Origin: Desulfoluna limicola
GTDB taxonomy: Bacteria > Desulfobacterota > Desulfobacteria > Desulfobacterales > Desulfolunaceae
Length of the DNA: 64,000 nucleotides
Assembly: GCF_021654575.1 (NCBI RefSeq)
Contig: NZ_AP024488.1
Coordinates: forward strand, 5,421,501 to 5,485,500
Direction: 5' to 3'
Shown: positions 9,100 through 17,751 of the stretch, one piece after another
Layout of the letters: each line of letters opens with the position of its first letter
How positions within the stretch are numbered: position 1 is the first letter of the stretch
The notes under the pieces: generated by a model
Databases searched by the model: none
What the model was told of the DNA's origin: nothing
Seen by the model: only the letters and a program-made list of their open reading frames with translations
Translations under genes and position numbers: made by a program

Positions 9100-10071
9100 T
9101 TATTTCTTCGCCCCGTTGGAGTCCATGTAGATGAGCTCCGGGGTTTCGATGAACACCTTGGTATCGGGGGGCACCGACTCGGTGAGCCAGACGTTGCCTC
9201 CGATGGTGCAGTTTTTGCCGATGGTGGTCTCCCCGCCCAGGATGGTGGCACCGGAGTAGATGATGGCGTTATCCTCGATGGTGGGGTGGCGTTTTTTCCC
9301 TTTGAGGTGCTCACCGGCTCCGGGGGGAAGGGAGAGGGCGCCCAGGGTGACCCCCTGGTAGATGCGCACGTTCTCCCCAACGAGGCAGGTCTCCCCGATG
9401 ACGACACCGGTGCCGTGGTCGATGGCGAAACGGCGCCCGATCTGGGCACCGGGGTGGATGTCGATGCCCGTGGCGCTGTGGGCGATTTCGGTCATGATGC
9501 GCGGCAGGATGGGCACACCCAGCTCGTAGAGCTTGTGGGCCATGCGATAGACGCTGATGGCGTAGACTCCGGGATAGCTGAAGATGATCTCATCCACGCT
9601 GTGGGCCGCGGGGTCTCCGTCCCGAATGGCACGAACATCATCGGCGAGCATCCTTTTAAGGTCCGGTATGGAACGGAAAAATGCCAGGGCCGCTTCGTGG
9701 CCTTCGCTCGCGCAGGAGGTGCAGGACTTGTTGTACCGGAAGCAGTCATGGCGATAAGAGAGCACCACCTGTTGGGTGATCAGGTCAAAGAGGGTGGTGG
9801 TGAGCTGGCCGATCCGGTAGGTCAGGTTCAAGGGGTCGATCTTCTTTCCGGCAAAGTACCCGGGAAAGAGGATCTGCATTCCCACCTTGATGATCCGCTT
9901 GGCATCGTCCCTCGAGGGGATGGGCTCGTAGCCCACATGCATGAAGCAGTCGGGTTCGGCACAGCTGTCGATGATCTCTCGGGTGATGTCGGGCATCAAC
10001 TGGCGGAATCGGGTGATGGATTCGTGTTCTGAACGGCAGTGGTCTGCCTCTTGGGGGAATATCTGCTCCAT
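9100..10071 (-). CDS. cysE: Serine O-acetyltransferase with N-terminal extension (CysE/EpsC-like)
   Basis: 323 residues. It acetylates L-serine with acetyl-CoA to give the substrate of CysK. The C-terminal half is a left-handed beta-helix with hexapeptide repeats; the active-site histidines sit in DIHPGAQIG and AIDHGTGVVIGE (about residues 203-225). The first 150 or so residues form the long helical region seen in EpsC-like enzymes of anaerobes, with an unusual CTSCASEGHE cysteine pair (about 117-126). The C-terminus ends GAKK without the typical CysE Ile tail used to dock on CysK, so complex formation is uncertain. Transcribed divergently from the HTH-met cluster across a 150-base spacer holding a palindrome. 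Confidence 0.9.
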   Translation of the reverse strand: MEQIFPQEADHCRSEHESITRFRQLMPDITREIIDSCAEPDCFMHVGYEPIPSRDDAKRIIKVGMQILFPGYFAGKKIDPLNLTYRIGQLTTTLFDLITQQVVLSYRHDCFRYNKSCTSCASEGHEAALAFFRSIPDLKRMLADDVRAIRDGDPAAHSVDEIIFSYPGVYAISVYRMAHKLYELGVPILPRIMTEIAHSATGIDIHPGAQIGRRFAIDHGTGVVIGETCLVGENVRIYQGVTLGALSLPPGAGEHLKGKKRHPTIEDNAIIYSGATILGGETTIGKNCTIGGNVWLTESVPPDTKVFIETPELIYMDSNGAKK

Positions 10072-10161
10072 GGGATATGGTGTGCTCCGGAAGTGGGTTA
10101 TTCTGCAATGGTCTGAAGGGTCGAGCGACTCTCAGGCCTGACTGGCCTTGATTGACGTACA

Positions 10162-10176
10162 TACCACATTGTGGTA
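10162..10176. promoter_or_regulatory. Candidate operator in the cysE/met divergent spacer
   Basis: A perfect 15-base palindrome TACCACATTGTGGTA lies between the divergent cysE and HTH genes, 5 bases after a TTGACG box (10152-10157) pointing toward the met genes. A repressor bound here could control both directions. The neighbouring HTH protein is the obvious candidate, by inference. Confidence 0.5.
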
Positions 10177-10222
10177 GCGTGGTGCAACATTGAGAATATC
10201 TGCTGATTTTATCGGAGAATCC

Positions 10223-10603
10223 ATGGATAGTAAAGAGTTTGCGGCCATTCGAAAGCGGCTTGCCAAGACTCAAAAAGAGGTGGCTGAGGTGCTGGGCACT
10301 TCGGTCAAGGCGGTCCACAGCTACGAGCAGGGGTGGCGCTCCATTCCAGCCCATGTGGAGAAGCAGCTTCTTTTTTTCCTCACCCGGCAAAAGGGTGGGA
10401 AGGGGTCCCCCTGCTGGACGGTGACGGGGTGCGAGCCTGAGCGAAAAAGGAGGTGCCCTGCCTGGGAATTCCAGGCAGGGGACATGTGTTGGTTTCTTTC
10501 GGGGACCCTCTGTGACAAAATGGGGGCGAGCTCCTGGGACGAGAAGATGAAGCGGTGCAGAGCATGCGCCGTCCTTGATTACAATACCCTCCTTGGAATG
10601 TGA
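10223..10603 (+). CDS. XRE-type HTH regulator with a cysteine-rich two-CW tail
   Basis: 126 residues from ATG 10223, preferred because GGAG lies just upstream; an in-frame start at 10190 exists. Residues about 5-50 are a Cro/C1-type HTH (QKEVAEVLGTSVKAVHSYEQG). The C-terminal half has CW..C, CP..C, CW and MKRCRAC cysteine pairs, the layout of the two-CW domain, which looks able to bind metal or act as a thiol sensor. The stop overlaps the possible GTG start of the next gene, so it is probably co-transcribed with metY-like, metX and metW. Inferred role: sulfur-amino-acid regulator reading the palindrome at 10162. Confidence 0.8.
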   Translation: MDSKEFAAIRKRLAKTQKEVAEVLGTSVKAVHSYEQGWRSIPAHVEKQLLFFLTRQKGGKGSPCWTVTGCEPERKRRCPAWEFQAGDMCWFLSGTLCDKMGASSWDEKMKRCRACAVLDYNTLLGM

Positions 10604-10608
10604 GAACC

Positions 10609-11859
10609 ATGACCGACGTACCGAAACGAAAGTTTGCCACACGCGTGATCCACAGCGCCCAGAGTACCGAAGCGTGGGAAGGGGCAACCCTTCCTCCCCT
10701 CTACCAGAGTGCCTCCCACAGGCACCCCACGGCCGACAGCCTGTCCGACGCCTTTTCCGGCAAGGGCGGGCACATCTACGGCCGCCTCTCCAACCCCACC
10801 AACAGCGTCCTGGAAGCCAAACTTGCCGACCTGGAACAGGGGAAAGGCGCCATTGTGATGGCCTCGGGCATGGCGGCCATCAGCAATACCTGTATGGCCC
10901 TGTTGCGTGCCGGGGATGAACTCGTGGCCGGTCGATCGCTTTTCATGTCCACCTGGCTTCTCTTTACCCAGATTTTTCAGAAATACAACATCACCGCCAG
11001 GTTGGCCGACCCCACGGATTTGGGGGCCATGGAGGCCGCCATTACGGAGAAGACCCGTTTCCTGTACATTGAGACCATCGGCAACCCGGCCATGGATGTG
11101 CCGGATATCGAAAAGGTCGCGGCCCTTGCCCATGCCCACGGCCTTCCCCTGGTGGTGGACAACACCCTGGGGACCCCGTACCAGGTTCAGCCCCTGAACC
11201 TGGGGGCCGACGTGGTGGTTCACTCCACCACCAAGTACATCAGCGGCCATGGCAACGCCACGGGGGGCGTTGTGGTGGACGGAGGCCGCTTCAACTGGAA
11301 TACCGAAAAATTTGCAGATTTTTCCGCCTTTGTGGCGCGAAAGGGCGAGCTTGCCCTTCTCGACCGTATCTGGCGGGAGCACCATATCAACCATGGCACC
11401 ACCCAGGCCCCCATGAACAGCTACCTGACCATGGTGGGCCTGGATACCCTGGCCCTCCGCATGGAGCGGCACCTGGAAAACGCCATGGCCGTGGCCCGGT
11501 TCTTAAGTGATCACCCGGAGGTGGCCTGGGTGAACTACCCCGGCCTTGAGGGGCACCCCAACCGGGAGACGGCGGCAAAGCAGTTCGAAGGCAGGGGCTT
11601 TGGGGGCATACTTACCTTCGGCCTGAAAGACGAAGCCACGTGCAAGGGGATGATTGATCGGCTCTCCCTGGTCTACCATCTTGCCAATATCGGGGATTGC
11701 AAAAGCCTCATGATTCACCCCTGGTCCACCCAGTATGTCTCCTTTGACCCGGCCGTCAAACAGGCCCTGGGCATTCGGCCGGACATGCTTCGCCTTTCAG
11801 TGGGAATCGAGGATGTGGAGGATATTATCGCGGACCTGGATCAGGCCCTGAAAGGATAA
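10609..11859 (+). CDS. metY: O-acetylhomoserine sulfhydrylase / Cys-Met PLP enzyme (MetY/MetZ type)
   Basis: 416 residues from ATG 10609; a GTG at 10600 overlapping the preceding stop is an alternative. Cys/Met metabolism fold type I PLP enzyme: YGRLSNPTN (about 57-65), MASGMAAI (84-91), DNTLGTP and the PLP Lys209 in HSTTKYISGH. With metX next door making O-acetylhomoserine, direct sulfhydrylation with sulfide to homocysteine is the likely reaction. O-succinylhomoserine sulfhydrylase or cystathionine gamma-synthase activity cannot be excluded from sequence. It is 9 bases from metX, so one operon. Confidence 0.85.
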   Translation: MTDVPKRKFATRVIHSAQSTEAWEGATLPPLYQSASHRHPTADSLSDAFSGKGGHIYGRLSNPTNSVLEAKLADLEQGKGAIVMASGMAAISNTCMALLRAGDELVAGRSLFMSTWLLFTQIFQKYNITARLADPTDLGAMEAAITEKTRFLYIETIGNPAMDVPDIEKVAALAHAHGLPLVVDNTLGTPYQVQPLNLGADVVVHSTTKYISGHGNATGGVVVDGGRFNWNTEKFADFSAFVARKGELALLDRIWREHHINHGTTQAPMNSYLTMVGLDTLALRMERHLENAMAVARFLSDHPEVAWVNYPGLEGHPNRETAAKQFEGRGFGGILTFGLKDEATCKGMIDRLSLVYHLANIGDCKSLMIHPWSTQYVSFDPAVKQALGIRPDMLRLSVGIEDVEDIIADLDQALKG

Positions 11860-11868
11860 GGAGACGAA

Positions 11869-12990
11869 ATGCAGGAAGAGTGCGCCGAAGAGACGGCGAA
11901 GAAACAGTTTTACACCCTGGAAGGTGAGGTGGTCCTTGAAAACGGTCAGCGCCTTCCAGGGGTCACCGTGGCCTATGAAACCTGGGGAACCCTCAACGCC
12001 GACAAGAGCAACGCAATTCTTATCTGCCATGCCCTGACCGGCGACTCCCATGCCGTGGGAGGCAATGGCACCCCCGGCTGGTGGGATACCATGGTGGGGC
12101 CGGGCAGGGGGATTGACACGGATCGGTATTTTGTTATCTGCTCCAACATCCTGGGGGGCTGCATGGGCACCACTGGCCCCGCGTCCATCAACCCCGTGAC
12201 AGGAAAACCCTACGGCACCGATTTCCCCGTGGTAACAATCCACGACATGGTTCAGGTGCAGGCAGCCCTTGTGGATTCTCTGGGCATCGACCGCCTTCAT
12301 GCTGTTATCGGCGGATCCGTCGGAGGCATGCAGGTGCTGTCATGGTGCAAGAACTACCCCGAACGGGTGGGCTCTGCGGTGGCCCTGGCCACCACCATGC
12401 GCCATTCGGCTCTCTCCATTGCCTTTAACGAGGTGGCCCGTCAGTCCATCATTTCCGACCCCAACTGGAACGAAGGGCACTACTATGGCGGGGCGAAACC
12501 GTCCATGGGGCTCTCTGTGGCCCGCATGGTGGGGCACATCACCTACCTCTCCGATGAAGCCATGCGCCAGAAGTTCGGCCGGCGGCTTCAGCACCGGGAT
12601 GAGTTTGCCTTTGATTTCGACGCCGAGTTTCAGGTGGAGAGCTACCTCCACTACCAGGGGGCAAAGTTCGTGGACCGCTTCGATGCAAACTCTCTGCTCT
12701 ACATCACCAAAGCCGCTGACTACTTTGATATTGAGCCGGGGTTCCAGGAAAGTGGCGCCCTTGAACGCATGGCCGAGCTGAGACACCCCTTCCTGGTGGT
12801 CTCCTTCACCTCGGACTGGCTCTACCCCACCTACCAGAACCGGGAGATCGTGAGCCTTTTTAAACGCCATGGCGTGGACGTAAGCTTCTGCGAAATCGAG
12901 GCCAGCTGCGGACACGACGCCTTTCTCCTGCCCAGTGATCGCCTTACCACCATTTTGACCGGATTTCTGGGAAAGGGAACCCATGCCTGA
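11869..12990 (+). CDS. metX: Homoserine O-acetyltransferase
   Basis: 373 residues, alpha/beta hydrolase fold. It transfers an acyl group from acyl-CoA to L-homoserine. The catalytic triad is visible: Ser150 in GGSVGGMQ, Asp316 in TSDWLYP, His349 in CGHDAFLL. The oxyanion/substrate region ALTGDSHAVG (55-64) and GTTGPASINP (100-109) are typical. AAGGAG lies 7 bases upstream of the ATG. Acyl specificity (acetyl or succinyl) was not determined. It overlaps metW by 8 bases, the usual metXW arrangement. Confidence 0.94.
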   Translation: MQEECAEETAKKQFYTLEGEVVLENGQRLPGVTVAYETWGTLNADKSNAILICHALTGDSHAVGGNGTPGWWDTMVGPGRGIDTDRYFVICSNILGGCMGTTGPASINPVTGKPYGTDFPVVTIHDMVQVQAALVDSLGIDRLHAVIGGSVGGMQVLSWCKNYPERVGSAVALATTMRHSALSIAFNEVARQSIISDPNWNEGHYYGGAKPSMGLSVARMVGHITYLSDEAMRQKFGRRLQHRDEFAFDFDAEFQVESYLHYQGAKFVDRFDANSLLYITKAADYFDIEPGFQESGALERMAELRHPFLVVSFTSDWLYPTYQNREIVSLFKRHGVDVSFCEIEASCGHDAFLLPSDRLTTILTGFLGKGTHA

Positions 12991-13600
12991 CACAACACAG
13001 AGCCTCCGCTACGATCTCTCCATCATTGAATCCTGGGTGTCACCCGGGTCACGGGTCCTCGGCCTGGGGTGCGGGGACGGGGAACTTCTCTGGTCCCTGA
13101 AAACCCGTAAAAACGTGGTGGAGACCGGAATCGAGATAGACGAATCCCTTGTGGCCCGGTGCATCGAACGGGGCCTTACCGTGGTTCAGGGGGATATCAA
13201 CGAAGAGGTGAAGGACTACCCCGACGGCTTTTTCGATTACGTTGTCTGCAGCCAGACCCTTCAGCAGGCCTTTGACCCGCCTGAAATCATCCGGGAGATG
13301 CTGCGTGTGGGAAAATACGCCGTGGTCTCTTTTCCCAACTTCTGCCACTGGCGGATCCGGCTTCAGATGCTGGCCTCCGGCCACGTCCCCCGAACCCGGG
13401 AGCTGCCCTACGAGTGGTACAACACCCCCAACATCCGGGTGCTCTCATTGAAAGATTTTCACACCTTCGCCAAAGAGATGGGATTCAGGATTTTGAAAGA
13501 GGCTGCCATCAACTCCCAGGACATCCGCGTCTCCGGCACCGAGGTGAATTTTCTCCCCAACCTGCGGGCCACCTACGGGATCTACCTTATCGGCCGGTGA
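12983..13600 (+). CDS. metW: MetW methyltransferase-like partner of MetX
   Basis: 205 residues with a class I SAM-methyltransferase fold: motif I VLGLGCGDGELL (about 25-36) and acidic loop EIDES. Conserved MetW signatures are CSQTLQQ and SFPNFCHWRIR. It overlaps metX by 8 bases, so translation is coupled. MetW proteins are needed with MetX for methionine synthesis in several bacteria; the methyl acceptor, if any, is not visible. The stop is directly followed by a perfect palindromic repeat that can end the operon. Confidence 0.93.
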   Translation: MPDTTQSLRYDLSIIESWVSPGSRVLGLGCGDGELLWSLKTRKNVVETGIEIDESLVARCIERGLTVVQGDINEEVKDYPDGFFDYVVCSQTLQQAFDPPEIIREMLRVGKYAVVSFPNFCHWRIRLQMLASGHVPRTRELPYEWYNTPNIRVLSLKDFHTFAKEMGFRILKEAAINSQDIRVSGTEVNFLPNLRATYGIYLIGR

Positions 13601-13673
13601 GCAAGCTGAGCCACCTTGAAAGCGGGTTGCGAATGCAATTTACCCCTCGTTCCTCGGGGCAAATTGCATTCGC
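13601..13673 (+). repeat. Modular repeat after metW, terminator-like
   Basis: The head is truncated (GCTGAGCCACCTTGAAAGC), but the hairpin is excellent: GCGAATGCAATTT and AAATTGCATTCGC, 13 bp, around CCCCTCGTTCCTCGGGG. It directly follows the metW stop. Confidence 0.8.
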
Positions 13674-13801
13674 ACTCTTGATTACCTCTTATTCACAGCC
13701 ATGGGTTCCTGCGTTATCCACGGTGTGGGGGTTGTGCCGCATCAAAGCTTGTCCATTACAGGCACCAGTTTTACCAACACCCTTGGACTTACAGCGGTGC
13801 C

Positions 13802-13939
13802 GTAGGGTGGGCAAAGGTAATGCCGTGCCCATCACGGGTGGTGATACATGTCGGACTGCTGATATTTCGGTCCATATAATTCGGGAGAGGTTAATCGACC
13901 AATGATGGGCACGCTTCGCGCTTTGGGTGCCCATCCTGC
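13802..13939. repeat. MITE-like palindromic element, copy 2
   Basis: GTAGGGTGGGCAAAGGTAAT at the left and TTTGGGTGCCCATCCTGC at the right, with inner CGTGCCCATCA and TGATGGGCACG. Some 40 bases to the right, GTGGTTGAAAAAGGATGG resembles a segment right of copy 3, so the mobile or duplicated unit may be longer. Confidence 0.75.
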
Positions 13940-14113
13940 AAGGTACGTGCTGCGCCAAAACCTGCCCATGGATCAATTAAATGTGGTTGAAAAAGGATGG
14001 TAATCAGATTCGCATTTGATTCGGGTCTCGGCTGCTTCCAAGGTTAAGTCGTGGGAAGGTGCAACCAGGCACCAAGCATTAGGCGACAACACAAAAAATA
14101 AACGTTGCAGCAA

Positions 14114-14151
14114 CCTGGGGTCCAGGGGATCATCCCCTGGCCGCCGGAGGC
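14114..14151 (-). repeat. Short repeat of the CCAGGGGATCATCCCCTGG class
   Basis: GGGGTCCAGGGGATCATCCCCTGG followed by CCGCCGGAGGC, lying 28 bases before the MOSC start. The same module is found at 28801, 37389 and 56391. Confidence 0.7.
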
Positions 14152-14179
14152 ATTGCTTTTTAGACGCAGGAGAACATGT

Positions 14180-14635
14180 ATGAGTGACGTGAACCAAACA
14201 GGCAAGGTGGTTTCCCTGGCAGTAAGCACAAAGAAGGGGATTCCCAAGACCTGCGTGGAGCAGGTGGTAGTGGTGGAGAACCATGGGGTGGAAGGGGATG
14301 CCCACGCCGGTCCCTGGCATCGCCAGGTGAGCCTCCTGGCCCAGGAGGGGATCCAGACCATGGTGGACAAGGGCCTTACCGTGGGCTTCGGCGATTTTGC
14401 CGAGAACATTGCCACCGAAGGCATCGATTGGCTGAAGGTGCCGGTGGGAACCCGGGTGGCCATAGGGGGCGATGTCGTCATTGAGATTACCCAGATCGGC
14501 AAAACCTGCCACAAACCCTGTGCCATTTTCCACAGGGCGGGCGATTGTATCATGCCTCGGGAGGGGATTTTTGGTAAAGTGGTGAAAGGCGGTACCCTAC
14601 GCGTGGGAGATTCCATCGACGTGGGATCGGAGTGA
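14180..14635 (+). CDS. MOSC-domain protein
   Basis: 151 residues from ATG 14180 with AGGAGA upstream. MOSC domains belong to molybdenum-cofactor sulfurases and related sulfur carriers. This stand-alone short form carries KTCHKPCAIFHRAGDCIMPREGIFGKV (about residues 110-136), the typical conserved cysteine/acidic block of the anaerobe subfamily. HGVEGDAHAG near residue 36 is the other hallmark. It is monocistronic between repeats, with no molybdopterin gene next to it. Sulfur carrier or molybdopterin-related function is inferred from the family; the substrate is unknown. Confidence 0.85.
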   Translation: MSDVNQTGKVVSLAVSTKKGIPKTCVEQVVVVENHGVEGDAHAGPWHRQVSLLAQEGIQTMVDKGLTVGFGDFAENIATEGIDWLKVPVGTRVAIGGDVVIEITQIGKTCHKPCAIFHRAGDCIMPREGIFGKVVKGGTLRVGDSIDVGSE

Positions 14636-14650
14636 CAGGCTAAACAACGT

Positions 14651-14777
14651 GCCTCCGGCGGCGAGGGTGGCGAAGCCACATTAGGCAAAAACACCTCGAA
14701 AGCTGATTGCCATTGCGCTTCACCCTTCGTTCCTCAGGGCAAATCGCAATGGCGTTGGCCGCGGGCTGCGCCCGCCA
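14651..14777 (+). repeat. Modular palindromic repeat, long variant
   Basis: Contains the inserted variant GGGTGGCGAAGCCACATTAGG between the head and the CACCTCGAAAGC segment, then CCATTGCG/CGCAATGG arms and a CGCGGGCTGCGCCCG hairpin. It begins 16 bases after the MOSC stop. Confidence 0.75.
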
Positions 14778-14866
14778 TCAAAGCTGGTGGTTATTCGAGC
14801 ATTGCCACAAGTTCCGCGAGGCTTTAGGGACTGTAATGTTTACCGAGTGGTATCCATTGAAACTGG

Positions 14867-14894
14867 TTGACACATCCAGGCCACCAGCTACCCT
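14867..14894 (+). promoter_or_regulatory. Promoter-like box before heptanucleotide array 1
   Basis: TTGACA (14867-14872), 16 bases, TACCCT (14889-14894), immediately followed by the array. The same layout stands before the three other arrays. Confidence 0.4.
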
Positions 14895-14991
14895 GCCCTT
14901 AGCCCTTAGCCCTTAGCCCTTAGCCCTTAGCCCTTAGCCCTTAGCCCTTAGCCCTTAGCCCTTAGCCCTTAGCCCTTAGCCCTTAGCCCTT
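14895..14991 (+). repeat. Heptanucleotide tandem array 1 (GCCCTTA)n
   Basis: 97 bases, about 14 uninterrupted copies of GCCCTTA, ending 16 bases before the start codon of the sensor kinase at 15008. Copy number could therefore alter leader length or spacing for that gene. Confidence 0.95.
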
Positions 14992-15007
14992 CCCAAAAGG
15001 ACCAACC

Positions 15008-16135
15008 ATGAAAAGGTTTCTGCCGGTTTTGCTGGTGTTGGCTTCCATCGGCATCGGGATGCTCCATTTTTTTACGCCGGGTCACGATATGTTCCTCCAC
15101 GATACCTGGAGGCGCCTAAGTTACTTTCCCATTGCGGTGGGGGCGCTTTTTTATGGCCTCCGGGGCGGCCTCCTTGTGGCCTTTCTCAACTCCATCGCCT
15201 TTATTCCTCACCTGCTCCTTTTTGTGGGCAAGAGCCCCATGACCTACCGAAGTGAACTTACCGAGGTGCTGCTCTATTTTGCCGCCGGGGCGCTTGTGGG
15301 GGTTGTTTCCGGGAGGGAGCGGAGGCTTTCCGAGAAGTACCAGAAGATCTCCATGCAGCTTGAGACCACCCTTGAACGGCTCAAGGAGGATGCGACAACC
15401 CTTTTGAGTTTTGAGGAGCAGCTCCGTGTAAGCCAGAAGCGGGCCGTGGCGGGCGAGCTCTCCACATCCCTTGCCCATGAAATCAAAAATCCCCTGGGTG
15501 CCATTCGGGGGGCTGCTGAGATTATTCTTGATGAGGCGCCGGAAAACGGGCCATCCCGGAAGTTTGCCGGTATCCTGATCAAGGAGACGGAGCGTCTGGA
15601 CAAGACTCTGGCCGGGATGCTTTCCATGACGGGGGCGAGGGCAGGGGGGGGGGAGTGCGAGACAACCCCCTTGAACAAGGTGGTGGGGCACGTGAATGAT
15701 ACCATGGCGATTCGCCTGAAGAGCCGTGGGGTTAAACTCTCCATGGTGTGTGACGACGAGGCGCTAGGTGTGGGGGTGGATGGAGAGAAGGTCTCCCAGG
15801 TATTGGTGAACCTTATCTTGAATGCCATGGAGGCGGTTGAGCCGGGCGGCCATATCGCCGTGACGGTGATGGTTGTCGAAGACAGGTGTACCCTGACCGT
15901 CGTGGATGACGGCCCGGGCATCGACCCCGTGCTTCTGCCAAGGCTCTTTGATCCCTTTGTTACAGGCCGTGAAAGCGGCACAGGGCTGGGACTTTCCATT
16001 TCCCGCCGCATTGCCGAAAGCCTGTGCGGCACCCTGGAGGCCCGCAACCGCAAAGAAGGCGGGGCGGAGTTTCTTTTTAACTTTCCAGTGACCAACCCGG
16101 GAGGATGCAATGACCGGTACCCTGCTTCTGATTGA
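15008..16135 (+). CDS. Membrane sensor histidine kinase (NtrB/ZraS-like)
   Basis: 375 residues. N-terminal membrane segments (about 5-22, 38-60, 62-78 and 87-103) are joined by short loops, so stimuli may be sensed in or near the membrane. A coiled coil (105-140), HisKA with His157 in LAHEIKNPLG, and HATPase (NLILNAMEAV, DDGPGID, GTGLGLS) follow. It overlaps the sigma-54 regulator by 26 bases, so the two form a pair. A 14-copy heptanucleotide array sits in its immediate upstream region, which could make expression variable. The signal and regulon are unknown. Confidence 0.92.
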   Translation: MKRFLPVLLVLASIGIGMLHFFTPGHDMFLHDTWRRLSYFPIAVGALFYGLRGGLLVAFLNSIAFIPHLLLFVGKSPMTYRSELTEVLLYFAAGALVGVVSGRERRLSEKYQKISMQLETTLERLKEDATTLLSFEEQLRVSQKRAVAGELSTSLAHEIKNPLGAIRGAAEIILDEAPENGPSRKFAGILIKETERLDKTLAGMLSMTGARAGGGECETTPLNKVVGHVNDTMAIRLKSRGVKLSMVCDDEALGVGVDGEKVSQVLVNLILNAMEAVEPGGHIAVTVMVVEDRCTLTVVDDGPGIDPVLLPRLFDPFVTGRESGTGLGLSISRRIAESLCGTLEARNRKEGGAEFLFNFPVTNPGGCNDRYPASD

Positions 16136-17471
16136 CGACGACGAAAGCCTTCTGACCGTTACCTCGCATAACCTGTCCACGGGAGGCTTTGCTGTGATCG
16201 AAGCACGAAGCGGCGAGGAGGGGCTTTCCCTGTTTGAAAAAGAGCAGCCCGATATGGTGGTGACGGATGTGAAGCTCTCCGGCATGAGTGGCCTGGCCGT
16301 TCTGGCCTCCATAAAGGAGAAAAACCCCGACATACCGGTGATCGTCATCACCGCCCATGGCTCCATTGAATTGGCCGTGGAGGCCATGAAACAGGGCGCC
16401 TTCACCTTTATTACCAAACCCTTCAGCCGCGACGCCTTAAGGCTCTCCTGCCGGAAGGCTTTGGAGATGGGGGCGCTTCAACGAAAGAACCGCCAGCTCA
16501 CCGATGAGATCGAAACCATGCGGGGCAAGGGGACACCCCTGGTGGCCTCCCCTGTCATGGAGCAGCTGGTTTCCACCGCCCGTCGTGTGGCCAGAAGTGA
16601 GGCTCCGGTTCTTATCACCGGGGAATCCGGTACGGGCAAAGAGGTCATGGCCCGACTCATTCACCGGGAGAGCAGTCGGGCAGGAGGGCCCCTCATCACG
16701 GTTAACTGCGCTGCCATCCCTGAAAATCTCGTGGAAAGTGAGCTTTTCGGGCATGTCAAAGGCGCCTTCACAGGGGCCGTGTCAGATCAGCCCGGAAAGT
16801 TTCGTGCAGCCGAAGGGGGCACCCTTTTCCTTGATGAGATCGGAGACCTTCCCCTTGGTGTGCAGGCAAAACTCCTTCGGGCCATTCAGGAGAAAGAGGT
16901 GGAGCCCGTGGGGAGCCAGAAAGTCATTCCATGCGATATCCGCCTTCTCTCCGCCACCCACCGGGACCTGGCTGAAGCCATCAGCGAAGGGGCGTTCCGT
17001 GAGGACCTCTTCTATCGCATCGGCGTGGTTCCCCTGCACATTCCGGCCCTCAGGGATCGCCCCGACGAGATTCTTCCCCTGGCCAACCATTTTCTTGAGA
17101 CCTTTGCCCTGCGTGACGGCAGGACCCTCGCCTTCAGTAAGGGCGCTGCCCGGGGCCTTGCGGCTCATTCCTGGCCGGGAAATATCCGTGAGCTGAGAAA
17201 CGTGGTGGAGCGGTGCGCCATCCTTGCTGTCGATGAGGTTATCGATGCCCCCGACCTTGCCCTTGCCGGTCCGCCTTCCGAACCATCCGCGGGGGCCTTT
17301 CGGTTGCCCGACGAGGGCCTCAGCCTGCCCGACCTGGAACAGGACCTCATCCGGCAGGCCCTCGTCCGCTCCGGCGGCAACCGCTCCCAGGCCTCACGCC
17401 TTTTGGGCGTTCCCAGGCATGTGCTGATTTATCGGTTGGAAAAATACGGAATGACAGGGCAGGATGCGTAG
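16110..17471 (+). CDS. NtrC-family sigma-54-dependent response regulator
   Basis: 453 residues. Receiver (1-120, phospho-acceptor Asp53 in VTDVKLSG), AAA+ domain with Walker A GESGTGKE (about 171), the sigma-54 contact loop GAFTGA (about 218-223) and Walker B GGTLFLDEIGD, then a Fis-type HTH (about 413-450, RSQASRLLGVPRHVLIYRL). All parts for phosphorylation-driven activation of a sigma-54 promoter are intact. Cognate kinase is the overlapping upstream gene. No clear GGCAC-N5-TTGC promoter was recognised nearby, so the target genes may be elsewhere. Confidence 0.94.
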   Translation: MTGTLLLIDDDESLLTVTSHNLSTGGFAVIEARSGEEGLSLFEKEQPDMVVTDVKLSGMSGLAVLASIKEKNPDIPVIVITAHGSIELAVEAMKQGAFTFITKPFSRDALRLSCRKALEMGALQRKNRQLTDEIETMRGKGTPLVASPVMEQLVSTARRVARSEAPVLITGESGTGKEVMARLIHRESSRAGGPLITVNCAAIPENLVESELFGHVKGAFTGAVSDQPGKFRAAEGGTLFLDEIGDLPLGVQAKLLRAIQEKEVEPVGSQKVIPCDIRLLSATHRDLAEAISEGAFREDLFYRIGVVPLHIPALRDRPDEILPLANHFLETFALRDGRTLAFSKGAARGLAAHSWPGNIRELRNVVERCAILAVDEVIDAPDLALAGPPSEPSAGAFRLPDEGLSLPDLEQDLIRQALVRSGGNRSQASRLLGVPRHVLIYRLEKYGMTGQDA

Positions 17472-17477
17472 ATATAT

Positions 17478-17573
17478 GCCTCCGTCGGCGAGGTGGCGAA
17501 GCCACTGTAGCAAAAACCACCTCGAAAGCAGGTTTGCGAACGCGATCAGACCTCGTTCCTCGGGCTGATCTCA
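17478..17573 (+). repeat. Modular palindromic repeat, long variant
   Basis: GCCTCCGTCGGC head with one substitution, AGGTGGCGAAGCCACTGTAGC insertion, then CACCTCGAAAGCAGG and a CCTCGTTCCTCGGG hairpin. It starts 7 bases after the regulator stop. Confidence 0.75.
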
Positions 17574-17723
17574 TTGACATTTCCGCTTAATGGCTACTCC
17601 CGTAAACAACGGCTGAGGAGACGTTTATATCTGTCGTGCAGCCCGAAGGGCGCTTCGTGGTCTTCGTGGTTTATAATTCCTAAATTGAATGACGAAAGTT
17701 GCCTGGAAACCATTAGGAAAAAG

Positions 17724-17751
17724 TTGACACGTGCAGCCCCTCGGGTAACCA
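17724..17751 (+). promoter_or_regulatory. Promoter-like box before heptanucleotide array 2
   Basis: TTGACA, 16 bases, TAACCA. It points through the array into the antisense strand of the receiver-GGDEF gene ending at 17857. Confidence 0.45.

Noticed and set aside
14895..14991. Heptanucleotide arrays as CRISPR or telomere-like DNA
   Set aside because: There are no spacers, so not CRISPR; the arrays are internal in the sequence and not at a replicon end.
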